Origin: Rubrivirga sp.
Lineage (GTDB): Bacteria > Bacteroidota > Rhodothermia > Rhodothermales > Rubricoccaceae
Length of the DNA: 15,655 nucleotides
NCBI GenBank assembly: GCA_012269805.1
Contig: JAAXJP010000217.1
Span: forward strand, 1-15,655
Direction: 5' to 3'
The translations under genes were made by a program, and so were the position numbers. Shown here piece after piece: positions 1-9,680 of this stretch. Below the pieces are notes generated by a model that was not told where the DNA came from, did not search any database, and worked only from the letters and a program-made list of their open reading frames with translations. Position 1 is the stretch's first letter. Each line of letters begins with the position of its first letter.

Positions 1-610
1 CCTTGTGCGACGACAACGACAGGAGGTCCACGCCGAGCGCGTCGACGTCGAGCGCGAGGAGCCCCGCTGCCTGCACGGCGTCGGTGTGGACGAGCGCGCC
101 GGCTGCGTGCGCCACGTCGGCGATCTCGCGGACCGGGTTGACCGTCCCGACCTCGTTGTTGACGAGCATCGCCGAGACGAGGCCGGTCTCCTCCCCCAAC
201 GCGCCATCGAGGCGGGCGGGGTCGAGCCGTCCCGTGGCGTCGCATGGGAGGATCACGACGGGATGCCCTTCGGCCGCCAACGCCTCCGCCGTATGGAGTA
301 CGGCCTCGTGCTCGACCGCCGACGTCACGAGGCCGGGCCGGCCGGTCTCCCGCACCGCCGCGCCGGTGAGCGTACCCCGGAGCGCGGCGTTGTCCGCCTC
401 CGTCCCCCCGCTCGTGAACACGATCTCGCCCGGCTCCGCCCCGATCACGGCCGCGACGCGCTCCCGTGCGCGATCGACCGCCACGCGGGCCCTCCGCCCT
501 GGCCCGTGGAGCGACGACGGGTTGCCGTACGTCTCCCGCATAAACGGCATCATCGCCGCGAGGGCGTCCTCGCGGAGCGGGGTCGTGGCAGCGTGGTCGA
601 GGTAAGGCAC
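1..610 (-). CDS. Cysteine desulfurase (NifS/IscS family), N-terminal part, cut by window edge
   Basis: This is a class V aminotransferase-fold PLP enzyme that removes sulfur from L-cysteine for Fe-S cluster or thio-cofactor assembly, acting in the cytoplasm. Reading the minus strand from a GTG at 608-610 gives 203 residues. The visible family marks are YLDHAATTP at residues 3-11, the cofactor-phosphate loop TSGGTEADN at 66-74, the PLP-stacking His101 in VEHEAV, NNEVG at 151-155, the PLP-ring Asp177 and Gln180 in HTDAVQ, and SSHK ending at Lys203. Lys203 is the expected Schiff-base lysine and is the last complete codon before the edge. Its position (about 202-206 in known NifS/IscS) supports the GTG start. 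The catalytic Cys loop and the C-terminal half are missing. NifS, IscS and SufS cannot be told apart here, although the spacing fits the NifS/IscS group better than SufS. No Shine-Dalgarno is visible. The gene lies downstream of fadE on the same strand, but the hairpins between them argue against simple co-transcription. Confidence 0.93.
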   Translation of the reverse strand, partial: MPYLDHAATTPLREDALAAMMPFMRETYGNPSSLHGPGRRARVAVDRARERVAAVIGAEPGEIVFTSGGTEADNAALRGTLTGAAVRETGRPGLVTSAVEHEAVLHTAEALAAEGHPVVILPCDATGRLDPARLDGALGEETGLVSAMLVNNEVGTVNPVREIADVAHAAGALVHTDAVQAAGLLALDVDALGVDLLSLSSHK

Positions 611-686
611 GAGGGGAATGGACCACGAACGGCGAACCGCGGGCCGCAGAATGAAACGCCCGCTGTCTACTCGCCGGGCGTGCCTA

Positions 687-744
687 CGGCTCCCGCTGGC
701 GACGTGCGCCGTCAACCGAAGGTCGACGCAGCCGGCGGGAGCCG
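687..744. other. Long intergenic hairpin
   Basis: Bases 687-700 pair with 731-744. Ten perfect outer pairs (CGGCTCCCGC with GCGGGAGCCG) are followed by one U-G pair and three more pairs, giving a 14-bp stem around a 30-base loop. The loop contains a small GACG/CGTC stem (701-704 with 709-712). The hairpin lies between the fadE stop and the cysteine desulfurase start. No T-run follows on either strand, so it may be a rho-independent-like stop, an RNA-stability element or a leader structure. Confidence 0.55.
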
Positions 745-750
745 TGCTCA

Positions 751-774
751 GACCGCGGCCCGGCGCCCGCGGTC
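751..774 (-). terminator. GC hairpin just downstream of fadE
   Basis: GACCGCGG at 751-758 is exactly repeated in inverse at 767-774, giving an 8-bp stem with an 8-base loop. It begins 9 bases past the fadE stop codon on the minus strand, the usual place for a terminator. No T tract follows, so the terminator call is tentative. The larger hairpin at 687-744 comes immediately after it. Confidence 0.45.
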
Positions 775-782
775 CGCCGTCG

Positions 783-3380
783 TTAGGTCGTCTCCTCGGC
801 TGCGGGGTCCTCGGGCTCGACGGCGCCGACCCACGTCGTGGCCCCCGCATTGGCCGTCGCCGCGGCGCCGAAGCCGACGGCGGCCGTGGCCCCGTCGCCC
901 TCGACCGTGACCGCGCCGACCTCGGACGTGTCGGGCGTGACCGCGGCTGGGTCGACGGCACTCGCGAAGTAGTCCTCGTTGTCGAACGAGTCGACCTGGA
1001 TGGCGTCGTTGCGGGCGGCCTCGGCACGTTGGAGAAGGTCCGCCTCGTCGGGCGTGATCACGCCGGCCTCGACGGCCTGCGGGATGAGCGTCGCCGGGTG
1101 CTGCTTGGGAAGCTCGCGCCGCTTGACAGCCCCCTTGATCTTGCTCACGACGGCCTCCGCCTCGTAGCACAGGCGCATGGCGTGCTCGAAGCGGCCGAGC
1201 GTGTGCTCGGGGTCGAGCGACGTGAAGACGGTCGGCGCGATCCGGTCGCGTTGCTCACCGGGCACCTGAAGCGCCGCCGCGACCTTGTGGCCCGTCGGAT
1301 CCGAGGGGAGCGCCGAGAGTCGGTTGAAGCGGCTCCACGCCGCGACCGGGCCCCGGAAGAGCCACGTCGCGCCCGGGACGCGCATGTTGGCGAAGAGGCC
1401 GTCGAAGGCGTCCTGGATCTGGGCGAAGGCGTACTGCATCGACCACTCCATGAAGGCGCGGTCCTCGTTCCGCTGGCCCTCCGCTTCAAAGCGCCGGAGG
1501 ACGGCCGTGCCGAGGTACATCCACGAGAAGATGTCGGCGAAGCGGCCGGTCAGCTTCTCCTTCCGCTTGAGGTCGCCGCCGAGCGTGCCCATGGCGACGT
1601 CGGCGAGGAAGGCGAACGTGGCGCTCGCCCACGCCATCTTCCGCCAGTACGGCGCGGCCGGGCCCGAGACGGGCGAGCCGGCGAGGCGGCCACGCGTGAC
1701 GCTCAAGCCGACGGCCCGGAACGCGTTGCGGACGACGTGCCCGATGTGCGGCCAGAACGCGGCGTCGAACGCCTTGACGTCGCGGGCCATGAGCGCCTGC
1801 ATCTCCTTGAGCGCGTACGGGTGGCAGCGGATGGCCCCCTGCCCGAAGATCATGAGCGTCCGCGTGAGGATGTTGGCGCCCTCGACCGTGATGCTCACTG
1901 GGAGCCCGATGTAGGCGCTGGCGAGCGGGTTGCGCGGCCCGCGGGAGATCGCGTTGCCGCCGAGGATGTCCATGGCGTCGTTGATGGCCTTCCGGAACAG
2001 CTCGGTCGTGTTGTACTTCATCATGGCCGTGACGACGGCCGGCGCGGCGCCCTGGTCGAGGCCGCCGTTCGTGTAGCGCCGGGCGGCCTCCATGGTGTAG
2101 GCCCAGCCGCCGACCCGCGCGAGCGGCTCCTCGATCCCCTCGAACTTGCCGATGCTCAGCCCGAACTGCTTCCGGATGAGCGCGTGCGCGCCGGCCACGC
2201 GGGCGGCCTGCTGCACGCCCGCGGTCGCCGAGGCGGGCAGGGAGATGCCACGGCCGGCCGCGAGGCTCTGCATGAGCATCCGCCAGCCGCGCCCGCAGCC
2301 GGCCCGGCCGCCGATCACCGCGTCCTCCAGCTTGACGACCACGTCGTGGCCCTCGGTCGGGCAGTTCCAGAACGGGACGCCGAGCGGGTCGTGCCGCTTG
2401 CCGAGGACGACGCCCTCGGTGTCGGTCGGGACGAGGGCGCACGTGATGCCCAGCTGCTGCCCCTTGCCGAGCAGCTCGTCGGGGTCCTCCAGCTTGAACG
2501 CGAGGCCGAGGACGTCGGAGATGGCGGCGAGCGTGATGTACCGCTTGCGCCAGTTGAGCTTGAGGTAGAGCTCGCCGTCGCGTTCGAACACGACGCCGCG
2601 CGACGAGATGGCGCCGGCGTCGGAGCCCGCGCCCGGCTCGGTGAGCGCGAACGACGGGATGGCCTCACCGCTCGCCAGCTTGGGCAGCCAGTGGTCCTTC
2701 TGCGCGTCCGTCCCGAAGTGGCTCAGGAGCTCGGCCGGGCCCAGCGAGTTGGGCACCATCACCGTGATGCCGAGCGTGCTCGACACGGACGACGCCTTGG
2801 CCACGACGGCGCTGTTGAGCGACGGGCTGAACCCGTGGCCGCCGTACGCCTTCGGCACGATGAGCCCGAAGAACTTGTCGTCCTTGAGCTTCTGCCAGAC
2901 CGCCTCGGGGAGGTCGCGGCGCTGCCAGACCTCCCAGTCGTCGACCATCTGGCAGAGCTCTTCGACCGGGCCGTCGAGGAACGCCTGCTCCTCGTCGGTG
3001 AGGCCGGCGTAGGGCTGCTCCAGGAGCCGCTTCGCGTCGGGCTTGCCGGAGAACAGCTCGCCCTCGACCCAGACCGTCCCGGCGTCGATCGCCTCCTGCT
3101 CCGTCTCGGAGATGACCGGGAGGAACTGGAGCTTCTCCATCAGCGACATCACCCCGCTGGAGAGCACGCGCCGGATCGGCCTGACGACGAACACGGCCGA
3201 CAGGACGGCGAACGCGACGACGAGCCACAGCGGGGCGCCGAAGCCGACGAGCGCGACGAGCCCGGCGAGGGCCCACGCCCAAATGGGGGCGCCCGTGAAG
3301 CCGAGCACGAAGAGGACGAGGAGCACGCCGAGGGCTGCGGCCCAGACGGGCGTGCCGGCGAAGACGGAAAGGGCGTCCAT
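783..3380 (-). CDS. fadE: Membrane-anchored acyl-CoA dehydrogenase, FadE type
   Basis: This FAD enzyme makes the 2,3-double bond in acyl-CoA, the first step of fatty acid beta-oxidation. The ATG at 3378-3380 gives 865 residues, a little longer than E. coli FadE (814). An in-frame extension upstream exists but would run through the palindrome and divergent promoter region. Residues about 10-66 form two or three hydrophobic membrane segments ending in positively charged RPIRR, as in FadE. The acyl-CoA dehydrogenase signature ALTEPGAGSDAG is at 245-256. AAGRGISLPAS is at 374-384. ITVEGANILTR is at 497-507, with Glu500 in the place of the catalytic base, followed by GQGAIRCHPY (513-522), a strong FadE-specific block. 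The rest is the C-terminal extension (DUF1974-like) typical of the family. The gene is divergent from a short-chain dehydrogenase, and the palindrome at 3434-3452 probably controls one or both. Confidence 0.95.
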   Translation of the reverse strand: MDALSVFAGTPVWAAALGVLLVLFVLGFTGAPIWAWALAGLVALVGFGAPLWLVVAFAVLSAVFVVRPIRRVLSSGVMSLMEKLQFLPVISETEQEAIDAGTVWVEGELFSGKPDAKRLLEQPYAGLTDEEQAFLDGPVEELCQMVDDWEVWQRRDLPEAVWQKLKDDKFFGLIVPKAYGGHGFSPSLNSAVVAKASSVSSTLGITVMVPNSLGPAELLSHFGTDAQKDHWLPKLASGEAIPSFALTEPGAGSDAGAISSRGVVFERDGELYLKLNWRKRYITLAAISDVLGLAFKLEDPDELLGKGQQLGITCALVPTDTEGVVLGKRHDPLGVPFWNCPTEGHDVVVKLEDAVIGGRAGCGRGWRMLMQSLAAGRGISLPASATAGVQQAARVAGAHALIRKQFGLSIGKFEGIEEPLARVGGWAYTMEAARRYTNGGLDQGAAPAVVTAMMKYNTTELFRKAINDAMDILGGNAISRGPRNPLASAYIGLPVSITVEGANILTRTLMIFGQGAIRCHPYALKEMQALMARDVKAFDAAFWPHIGHVVRNAFRAVGLSVTRGRLAGSPVSGPAAPYWRKMAWASATFAFLADVAMGTLGGDLKRKEKLTGRFADIFSWMYLGTAVLRRFEAEGQRNEDRAFMEWSMQYAFAQIQDAFDGLFANMRVPGATWLFRGPVAAWSRFNRLSALPSDPTGHKVAAALQVPGEQRDRIAPTVFTSLDPEHTLGRFEHAMRLCYEAEAVVSKIKGAVKRRELPKQHPATLIPQAVEAGVITPDEADLLQRAEAARNDAIQVDSFDNEDYFASAVDPAAVTPDTSEVGAVTVEGDGATAAVGFGAAATANAGATTWVGAVEPEDPAAEETT

Positions 3381-3433
3381 CGGAGGAGGAGGCGGGGGAC
3401 GAAAGGGCGCGCAGCGCGGGAGCACTTTGCACG

Positions 3434-3452
3434 AGGTTAACAGTGTAAACCT
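3434..3452. promoter_or_regulatory. 19-base palindromic operator candidate
   Basis: The 19 bases read AGGTTAACAGTGTAAACCT. Eight of nine positions pair around the central G at 3443; only 3439/3447 fails. It is conspicuously AT-rich in very GC-rich DNA and lies midway between the divergent starts of fadE (3380) and the dehydrogenase (3535). The shape (GTT.ACA.TGT.AAC core) fits a dimeric helix-turn-helix repressor such as a TetR-family fatty acid regulator; that identification is inference, and no regulator gene is in the window. Reading toward fadE, TTTACA within it could also act as a -35-like element. Confidence 0.6.
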
Positions 3453-3534
3453 TACGCCGCCTTGCGGCAAGAGGGTCCCCTTCCGGATCGCGGGGCACCT
3501 GTTCCGCGTGGAGATGGCCCCTCTCCCCTCCGCC

Positions 3535-4503
3535 ATGTCCGACCTCCTCTCCTGGGCCACCGCCCACGTCCCCGACCAGACCGGGCGCGTCGCCGTCGTG
3601 ACCGGCGCCAACAGCGGGATCGGGCTGGAGGCCGCCCGCGCCCTCGCTCACCGCGGCGCCCACGTCGTCCTCGCCTGCCGCGACCTTACAAAGGCGGCCC
3701 GCGCCCGTGAGGACATCGACGGCTCTGTCCCGGGCGCCTCCCTCGGGATCCTCCGCCTCGACCTCGCCGACCTCGACAGCGTCCGCCGGTTCACCGAGGC
3801 GTACGTGGCCAAGCACGACCGGCTCGACCTCCTGATCAACAACGCCGGGGTCATGGCGATCCCCAAGCGGACAACGGCCGACGGCTTCGAGATGCAGTTC
3901 GGGACGAACGTCCTCGGCCACTTTGCCGTGACGGTGTGCCTCCTCGGGCTCGTCCGCGAGACGCCCGGGAGCCGCGTGGTCTGGCTGAGCAGCCTCGCGC
4001 ACCGGGGCGGGCGGATCGACTTCGAGGACCTCATGCGCGAGCGCGACTACGGCCCGTGGGCCGTCTACCGGCAGAGCAAGCTGGCCGACCTCGTCCTCGC
4101 CCTCGAGCTCCAGCGGCGGCTCGACGCGGCAGGCTCCGACACGCTGAGCGTCGCCGCGCACCCGGGCTGGACGGCGACGAACCTCCAGTTCAAGGGCCCG
4201 CAGATGAGCGGGAGCCCGGTCGGCGAGGCGCTGGCGCGCGGGTTCAACGCCGCGTTCGCCATGGACACGTGGAAGGGCGCGCTCCCGACGCTCGTGGCCG
4301 CGACCGCCAGCGGCGTCCGCCCCGGCGACTACGTCGGCCCCGGCGGCCTCGGCGAGGTCTGGGGGGTGCCCGACCGGGCGACGATCTCGGACCGCGCGAA
4401 GGACCCGACGACGGGCCGCCGCCTGTGGGAAGCCTGCGAGCGTCTCACGGGCCTCTCCGCCGACGTCCCGTGCATCTCGGTCGAGGAGGCCGTGACGGTC
4501 TGA
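3535..4503 (+). CDS. Short-chain dehydrogenase/reductase, retinol-dehydrogenase-like
   Basis: This is a 322-residue NAD(P)-dependent oxidoreductase of the classical/retinol-dehydrogenase-like SDR group; the substrate cannot be read from the sequence. The Rossmann glycine motif TGANSGIG is at 23-30, NNAG at 102-105, the catalytic-serine strand WLSSLAH at 150-156, and the active-site YRQSK at 178-182, giving the Ser-Tyr-Lys set. AHPGWTATNL follows as in this subgroup. I chose the ATG at 3535 because the nucleotide-binding strand starts about 18 residues after it, as is usual, and because the open frame upstream crosses the palindrome and the fadE coding region. The leader CCCCTCTCCCCTCCGCC is pyrimidine-rich with no Shine-Dalgarno. 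The gene is divergent from fadE, so a role in lipid or aldehyde metabolism under shared control is plausible but unproven. It converges with the amidase gene. Confidence 0.92.
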   Translation: MSDLLSWATAHVPDQTGRVAVVTGANSGIGLEAARALAHRGAHVVLACRDLTKAARAREDIDGSVPGASLGILRLDLADLDSVRRFTEAYVAKHDRLDLLINNAGVMAIPKRTTADGFEMQFGTNVLGHFAVTVCLLGLVRETPGSRVVWLSSLAHRGGRIDFEDLMRERDYGPWAVYRQSKLADLVLALELQRRLDAAGSDTLSVAAHPGWTATNLQFKGPQMSGSPVGEALARGFNAAFAMDTWKGALPTLVAATASGVRPGDYVGPGGLGEVWGVPDRATISDRAKDPTTGRRLWEACERLTGLSADVPCISVEEAVTV

Positions 4504-4521
4504 GCCCACCTGGCGACCGAC

Positions 4522-4544
4522 CGAGGCCGACCTACTCGGCCTCG
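4522..4544. terminator. Bidirectional terminator hairpin containing the amidase stop codon
   Basis: CGAGGCCGA (4522-4530) pairs perfectly with TCGGCCTCG (4536-4544) around the 5-base loop CCTAC. The stem is 9 bp and symmetric, lying between the convergent dehydrogenase (ends 4503) and amidase (ends 4532) genes. The amidase TAG stop (4532-4534) is inside the loop, so its last three codons form one arm. There is no strong T tract on either side. Confidence 0.6.
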
Positions 4545-5152
4545 ACGGCGTCGCGGAGGACCGGGAGAAACGGCTTCAGGTTTTCGCCCGGGCAGACAGT
4601 CTGCCCGACGGCGCGGTCGCCGTGGCCCGCGACGGCGTCGGCCGGGATGTCCCACTCGCCGGCGAGTGCGACGACGAGGCCCTCCAGCGACGCCAGCTGC
4701 TCCGGCGTCGGCTCGGTCTCCTCGAAGTTGCCCTCGACCACCACCTGGATGTGGCCGGTGAGGTCGTAGCGCGTGTTCGTGTCGCCTTCGAAGCGGACGT
4801 CACGGCCCTCGGCGACGAGCCCGTCGGTCCCGATGTAGTAGTGGTACGGGACGTCGGCCCAGGCCACCTTCGGCGTGCCGTCGCCGAGCGTGTCGGCGCG
4901 CTGGGAGAAGGCCTGGAGCGCGCGGATCTTGTCGGCCGTCGAGCGGCCCGGGTCAGCGGGCGTGCCCGTGTGGTGGACCGTGATGACGGTGGGCGTGTGG
5001 GGGACCATCTCGGCGACTGGCGCGGCGGCGCCCCACTCAGCCCGGGTGAGAACGGGAAGGTCGGCGGGGAGCCCCTGAAGGGTCGCCGATGCGGGCCGGG
5101 TGGACGCGCAGGACGTGAGCGCGAGGGCGGCGAGAACGAGGGAGAGGCGCAT
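4532..5152 (-). CDS. Lipoprotein N-acetylmuramoyl-L-alanine amidase (Amidase_2/PGRP fold)
   Basis: This is a 206-residue zinc amidase predicted to cleave the bond between N-acetylmuramic acid and the peptide stem of peptidoglycan, in the periplasm and tethered to a membrane by lipid. The N-terminus MRLSLVLAALALTSC is a lipoprotein signal with lipobox ALTSC and acylated Cys15. The amidase_2/PGRP domain spans about 33-202. Visible zinc ligands are His60 or His61 in VHHTG, His177 in GHGDR and Cys187 in TVCPGENL. The aromatic motif YHYYIG (103-108) is typical of the fold. A Cys third ligand fits the PGRP/T7-lysozyme type rather than the Asp seen in AmiD. Likely roles are wall recycling or remodelling. 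The gene is transcribed away from the ATPase gene, with 82 bases between starts. ATG at 5150-5152 is the only start that gives a complete signal peptide. Confidence 0.93.
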   Translation of the reverse strand: MRLSLVLAALALTSCASTRPASATLQGLPADLPVLTRAEWGAAAPVAEMVPHTPTVITVHHTGTPADPGRSTADKIRALQAFSQRADTLGDGTPKVAWADVPYHYYIGTDGLVAEGRDVRFEGDTNTRYDLTGHIQVVVEGNFEETEPTPEQLASLEGLVVALAGEWDIPADAVAGHGDRAVGQTVCPGENLKPFLPVLRDAVEAE

Positions 5153-5234
5153 ACTGCCAGGATACGTTCGGCCCCCCGCCTGGCGACGTCGCGCCGCGCC
5201 GCGCTAGACTCCGGTGCCCCCTCCCCCACCTGCG

Positions 5235-7619
<2,385 letters not shown>

Positions 7620-7623
7620 CCTG

Positions 7624-7648
7624 CCGGGGCCGCCTCGGGGCGCCCCGG
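7624..7648 (+). terminator. Terminator-like hairpin after the ATPase gene
   Basis: CCGGGGC (7624-7630) pairs with GCCCCGG (7642-7648) around an 11-base loop, starting 5 bases after the ATPase stop. No U-rich tail follows, so read-through into the small membrane protein gene 70 bases on is possible. Confidence 0.4.
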
Positions 7649-7719
7649 AGGGACTGAGGTGGACCGCCCGAACCCTCTCGGCCACCGCCCCGTAGGGCGC
7701 CCGTCCCCCCTTCCCCGCC

Positions 7720-8070
7720 ATGAAGCTCCTGATCCGCTGGCTGGCCAGCGCCGCCGCCCTCCTCGCCGTCTCGTACCTCGTGCCCGGCGTGGTCGTCACC
7801 GGGTTCGTCACGGCGCTCCTCGCCGCGGTCGTCATCGGCCTGGTCAACGCGACGATCGGGGCCGTGGTCAAGTTCTTTACCACCCCGTTGCGGTGGCTCA
7901 CGCTCGGCCTGCTGACGCTCGTCATCAACGCCGCGATGTTCTGGCTGGCGGCCGAGTTCGTCGACGGGTTCGCGACCGACGGCGTCGGGCCGACGTTCAT
8001 CGGCGCGCTCCTCTACGGGATCCTCGCCGGGCTGATCGGCGGCCTCCTCGGCGGCAAGAAGAAAAAGTAG
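7720..8070 (+). CDS. Small four-helix membrane protein, phage holin family 4 type (PF04020-like)
   Basis: A 116-residue integral membrane protein with four hydrophobic segments at about 5-22, 25-48, 55-76 and 87-109, and a lysine-rich C-terminus (GGKKKK) that should stay in the cytoplasm. The pattern SYLVPGVVVTGF near the N-terminus, PLRWLTLGLLTLVINAAMFWLAA in the middle and a glycine-rich last helix match the widespread chromosomal 'phage holin family 4' proteins, which despite the name are usually not phage-borne; their function is not settled. There are no phage genes nearby. The ATG at 7720 follows a pyrimidine-rich leader (CCCGTCCCCCCTTCCCCGCC). It may be read with the ATPase gene upstream or from its own promoter. 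It ends at a strong convergent hairpin. Confidence 0.88.
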   Translation: MKLLIRWLASAAALLAVSYLVPGVVVTGFVTALLAAVVIGLVNATIGAVVKFFTTPLRWLTLGLLTLVINAAMFWLAAEFVDGFATDGVGPTFIGALLYGILAGLIGGLLGGKKKK

Positions 8071-8115
8071 CTGGCCGCGCCCGCCTCGGGCCGAGTCCGG
8101 CCGGACGGAAACGAA

Positions 8116-8149
8116 CGACGCCCGCCGCGGTCGGACCGGGCGGGCGTCG
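8116..8149. terminator. Bidirectional terminator hairpin between holin-like and PRC genes
   Basis: CGACGCCCGCC (8116-8126) pairs perfectly with GGCGGGCGTCG (8139-8149), an 11-bp stem around a 12-base loop. It lies between two convergent genes. On the minus strand the stem is followed by TTCGTTTCC, a modest T-rich tail, so it best serves as the end of the minus-strand stress island. The plus-strand tail is G-rich. Confidence 0.65.
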
Positions 8150-8172
8150 GGAGTGGCCGGGCGGGCGACCGA

Positions 8173-8754
8173 TCAGACGGCGCCGCGGGCACGGTTGTAG
8201 CCGTAGCGAACGGCCGGCCGGTCGGCGTCGTAGTCGCGGTCGGGGTAGCGCGCGAGGTAGTTGCTCCGGAGGTCGGTCTCCGCGTCGACGTACGCGCGGT
8301 TGCGGTAGTCTTCGTGGTAGGCCGTCTCCGTGCCGTACTGGTAGGCCGGCGCGAGCGCGTCGTAGTCGCGGTCGTCGTCGGCGTAGGCCGTCTCGTAGTG
8401 GCCGCGGTAGTCGGGGTCGTACTCGACGATGACGTCGTCGGAGTAGTCGTGGCCCGCGTGGCGGACGGACGAACCGTAGCCGTCGATGTCGCCGGCCCGG
8501 CGGGTCCCCTCGATGGCGTCGGCGGTGGCGTAGACCACGCCGTCGCCGATGGAGAGGTCGCGGGCCGGGTACTCGGTCCCGTCGGTGAAGATGACCGCGT
8601 CGACCATCCGTTGGTCGGTGTCGACGATCATGTCCTCGACGCGGAGGCCGGTCTCGGCGTTGTTCTTGTCGAGGACGGGCCAGCCGCGGACGTCCTGGTC
8701 GTCGGGGAATTCCAGCTTCCAGTCGCCGGTGTTGGAGAGTGCAATGCGTGACAT
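8173..8754 (-). CDS. PRC-barrel protein with Tyr-rich repeat tail (copy A)
   Basis: A 193-residue, strongly acidic, soluble-looking protein with no signal peptide. Residues about 5-80 form a PRC-barrel-like beta domain (MSRIALSNTGDWKL, then VEDMIVDTDQRMVDAVIF and IGDGVVYA), the kind often fused to or found with DUF2382 stress proteins. Residues about 117-190 are the Tyr/Arg/Asp-rich tail shared with two other genes of this island. Its two half-repeats contain YDALAPAYQYG and YDADRPAVRYGY. The gene is a clear paralogue of 11433-12005: the first 14 residues are identical, and a 29-base stretch at the start is identical at DNA level. It follows the one-TM protein (copy A) by 44 bases on the same strand and is the last gene before the terminator at 8116-8149. 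The function is unknown; a binding or assembly role in envelope stress is inference. Confidence 0.87.
   Translation of the reverse strand: MSRIALSNTGDWKLEFPDDQDVRGWPVLDKNNAETGLRVEDMIVDTDQRMVDAVIFTDGTEYPARDLSIGDGVVYATADAIEGTRRAGDIDGYGSSVRHAGHDYSDDVIVEYDPDYRGHYETAYADDDRDYDALAPAYQYGTETAYHEDYRNRAYVDAETDLRSNYLARYPDRDYDADRPAVRYGYNRARGAV
8714..8742 (-). repeat. 29-base identical stretch shared by the two PRC genes (copy A)
   Basis: Bases 8714-8742 are identical to 11965-11993. They encode residues of the shared N-terminus ALSNTGDWKL. Later codons of the two genes diverge at synonymous sites, so this block is more conserved than its surroundings. Confidence 0.85.
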
Positions 8755-8798
8755 ATGAAGAGAGGTGCTGTTGAGAAGGGGCGGGGGGGTCCGCGGCG

Positions 8799-9521
8799 TC
8801 AGCCGTTGACCGTCACGTCGTCGCGGGAGTTGACGCGGATGTACGTGTTCCGCTGGCGGAGCGCCTCCGTATCGGCGTCGGTGAGCTCAGAGAGGCCCTC
8901 GTCGCTGTCCTGGTAGCGGGCGAAGGCGCCGTCGATCGAGACGGTGTCGCCCTCGTCGACGTCGAAGACGCCGTCGGTGCCGCCGGCCCCCGTCTCGGAC
9001 TCGCCGAGGCTGGACAGGACGACGAGTGTCCGGCGGTCGTTGCCGGTCCCGATCCAGAACGTGCTGTCGCCCACGACCTCGAGCACGCGGGCGTCCGAGA
9101 GGTCGACGCGCGTGCCCGGCTCGTAGCGGGTCACGGTCACGCCGTCCATCATCGCGCGCTCGCCCTCACGGACCATGTCGGCGCTGGTGACCTCGGCAAG
9201 CTCACCGGCGTCGTCGGCGCCGCCGGCACCGTCGGCGAGTTCGGCGTCGGTCTCGAAAAGGCCGTCGTCGTCGGCGTAGGCTGCGTTGGAGACGGTGACG
9301 TACTCGTCGACATCGCCGTCGACCTCGTCGGCCCCGGGCTCGATCTCGAAGTCATCGATGACCCCGATGTTGTCGTCGGTGCCGGCGATCTCGTCAGCGT
9401 CGGGCTCGTTGTCGAACAGCTCCGCGACGAGCCAGACGAGGCCGCCGAGGAGGAGCAAGCCGAGGAGCCAGAGCCACCAGGGCGTGCCGGAATGAGTTTT
9501 TTCGACGGGAATGTTGGCCAT
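8799..9521 (-). CDS. One-TM acidic envelope protein with predicted OB-like C-terminal domain (copy A)
   Basis: A 240-residue protein. A short N-terminus (MANIPVEKTHSG) leads into one membrane helix at about 14-34 (PWWLWLLGLLLLGGLVWLVAE). A long Asp/Glu/Ala-rich linker (about 35-115) follows, then a C-terminal beta domain at about 118-238. The domain contains VDLSDARVLEVVGDSTFWIG, a DGVFDVDEGDTVSIDG block and a final NTYIRV strand, a layout that suggests an OB-like small barrel; I do not recognise a named family. It is a paralogue of 12082-12687, with the TM region and the VDEGD block conserved and the linker divergent. Topology is probably N-in with the domain in the periplasm, given the acidic linker and no positive residues after the helix. 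The ATG at 9519-9521 is preceded by a CCCTCTCTGTAGTT leader similar to copy B. PRC copy A follows 44 bases downstream. Confidence 0.82.
   Translation of the reverse strand: MANIPVEKTHSGTPWWLWLLGLLLLGGLVWLVAELFDNEPDADEIAGTDDNIGVIDDFEIEPGADEVDGDVDEYVTVSNAAYADDDGLFETDAELADGAGGADDAGELAEVTSADMVREGERAMMDGVTVTRYEPGTRVDLSDARVLEVVGDSTFWIGTGNDRRTLVVLSSLGESETGAGGTDGVFDVDEGDTVSIDGAFARYQDSDEGLSELTDADTEALRQRNTYIRVNSRDDVTVNG
9459..9482 (-). repeat. 24-base identical stretch in the TM segment (copy A)
   Basis: Bases 9459-9482 are identical to 12625-12648 in copy B. They encode PWWLWLLG, the start of the membrane helix. This marks the two genes as duplicates or as subject to gene conversion. Confidence 0.8.
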
Positions 9522-9680
9522 AACTACAGAGAGGGGGTGGGTGAGAGAGGAAGGAGCGGGCCGTCGGCCGAGCCGTCGGGTCCGCCCTCCCCTGTGATAC
9601 CGCCCCCCTTTCTAGGTGGTCCGGAGGAGCGCCCCCCGGGTTGGCCTTGGGGTCATCCCCTACGTCGATCACAAGGAAAA
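9522..9680 (-). promoter_or_regulatory. Gap before copy-A pair, probable promoter region
   Basis: About 160 bases separate the terminator from the start of the copy-A membrane protein. The minus strand ends in a long CT-rich leader (TCCTTCCTCTCTCACCCACC just before the start region). I cannot pick a convincing Bacteroidota-type -33/-7 pair. A promoter is inferred only because the terminator precedes it. Confidence 0.35.

Noticed and set aside
687..774. tRNA gene
   Set aside because: The stem lengths and loops do not fit a cloverleaf, and there is no recognisable TTCGA-type T-loop.
618..3440. Plus-strand open frame of 940 codons opposite fadE
   Set aside because: Its translation is low-complexity Arg/Asp/Gly/Val-rich with no motifs, while the minus strand encodes a full FadE with signature motifs. 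Long antisense open frames are expected at this GC content.
2665..4509. Minus-strand open frame of 614 codons spanning fadE and the dehydrogenase
   Set aside because: It runs across two genes with clear catalytic motifs and through the operator region; the translation is low-complexity.
7720..8070. Prophage remnant, because of the holin-type protein
   Set aside because: No other phage gene, integrase or attachment site is present; this holin-4-like family is common on ordinary chromosomes.
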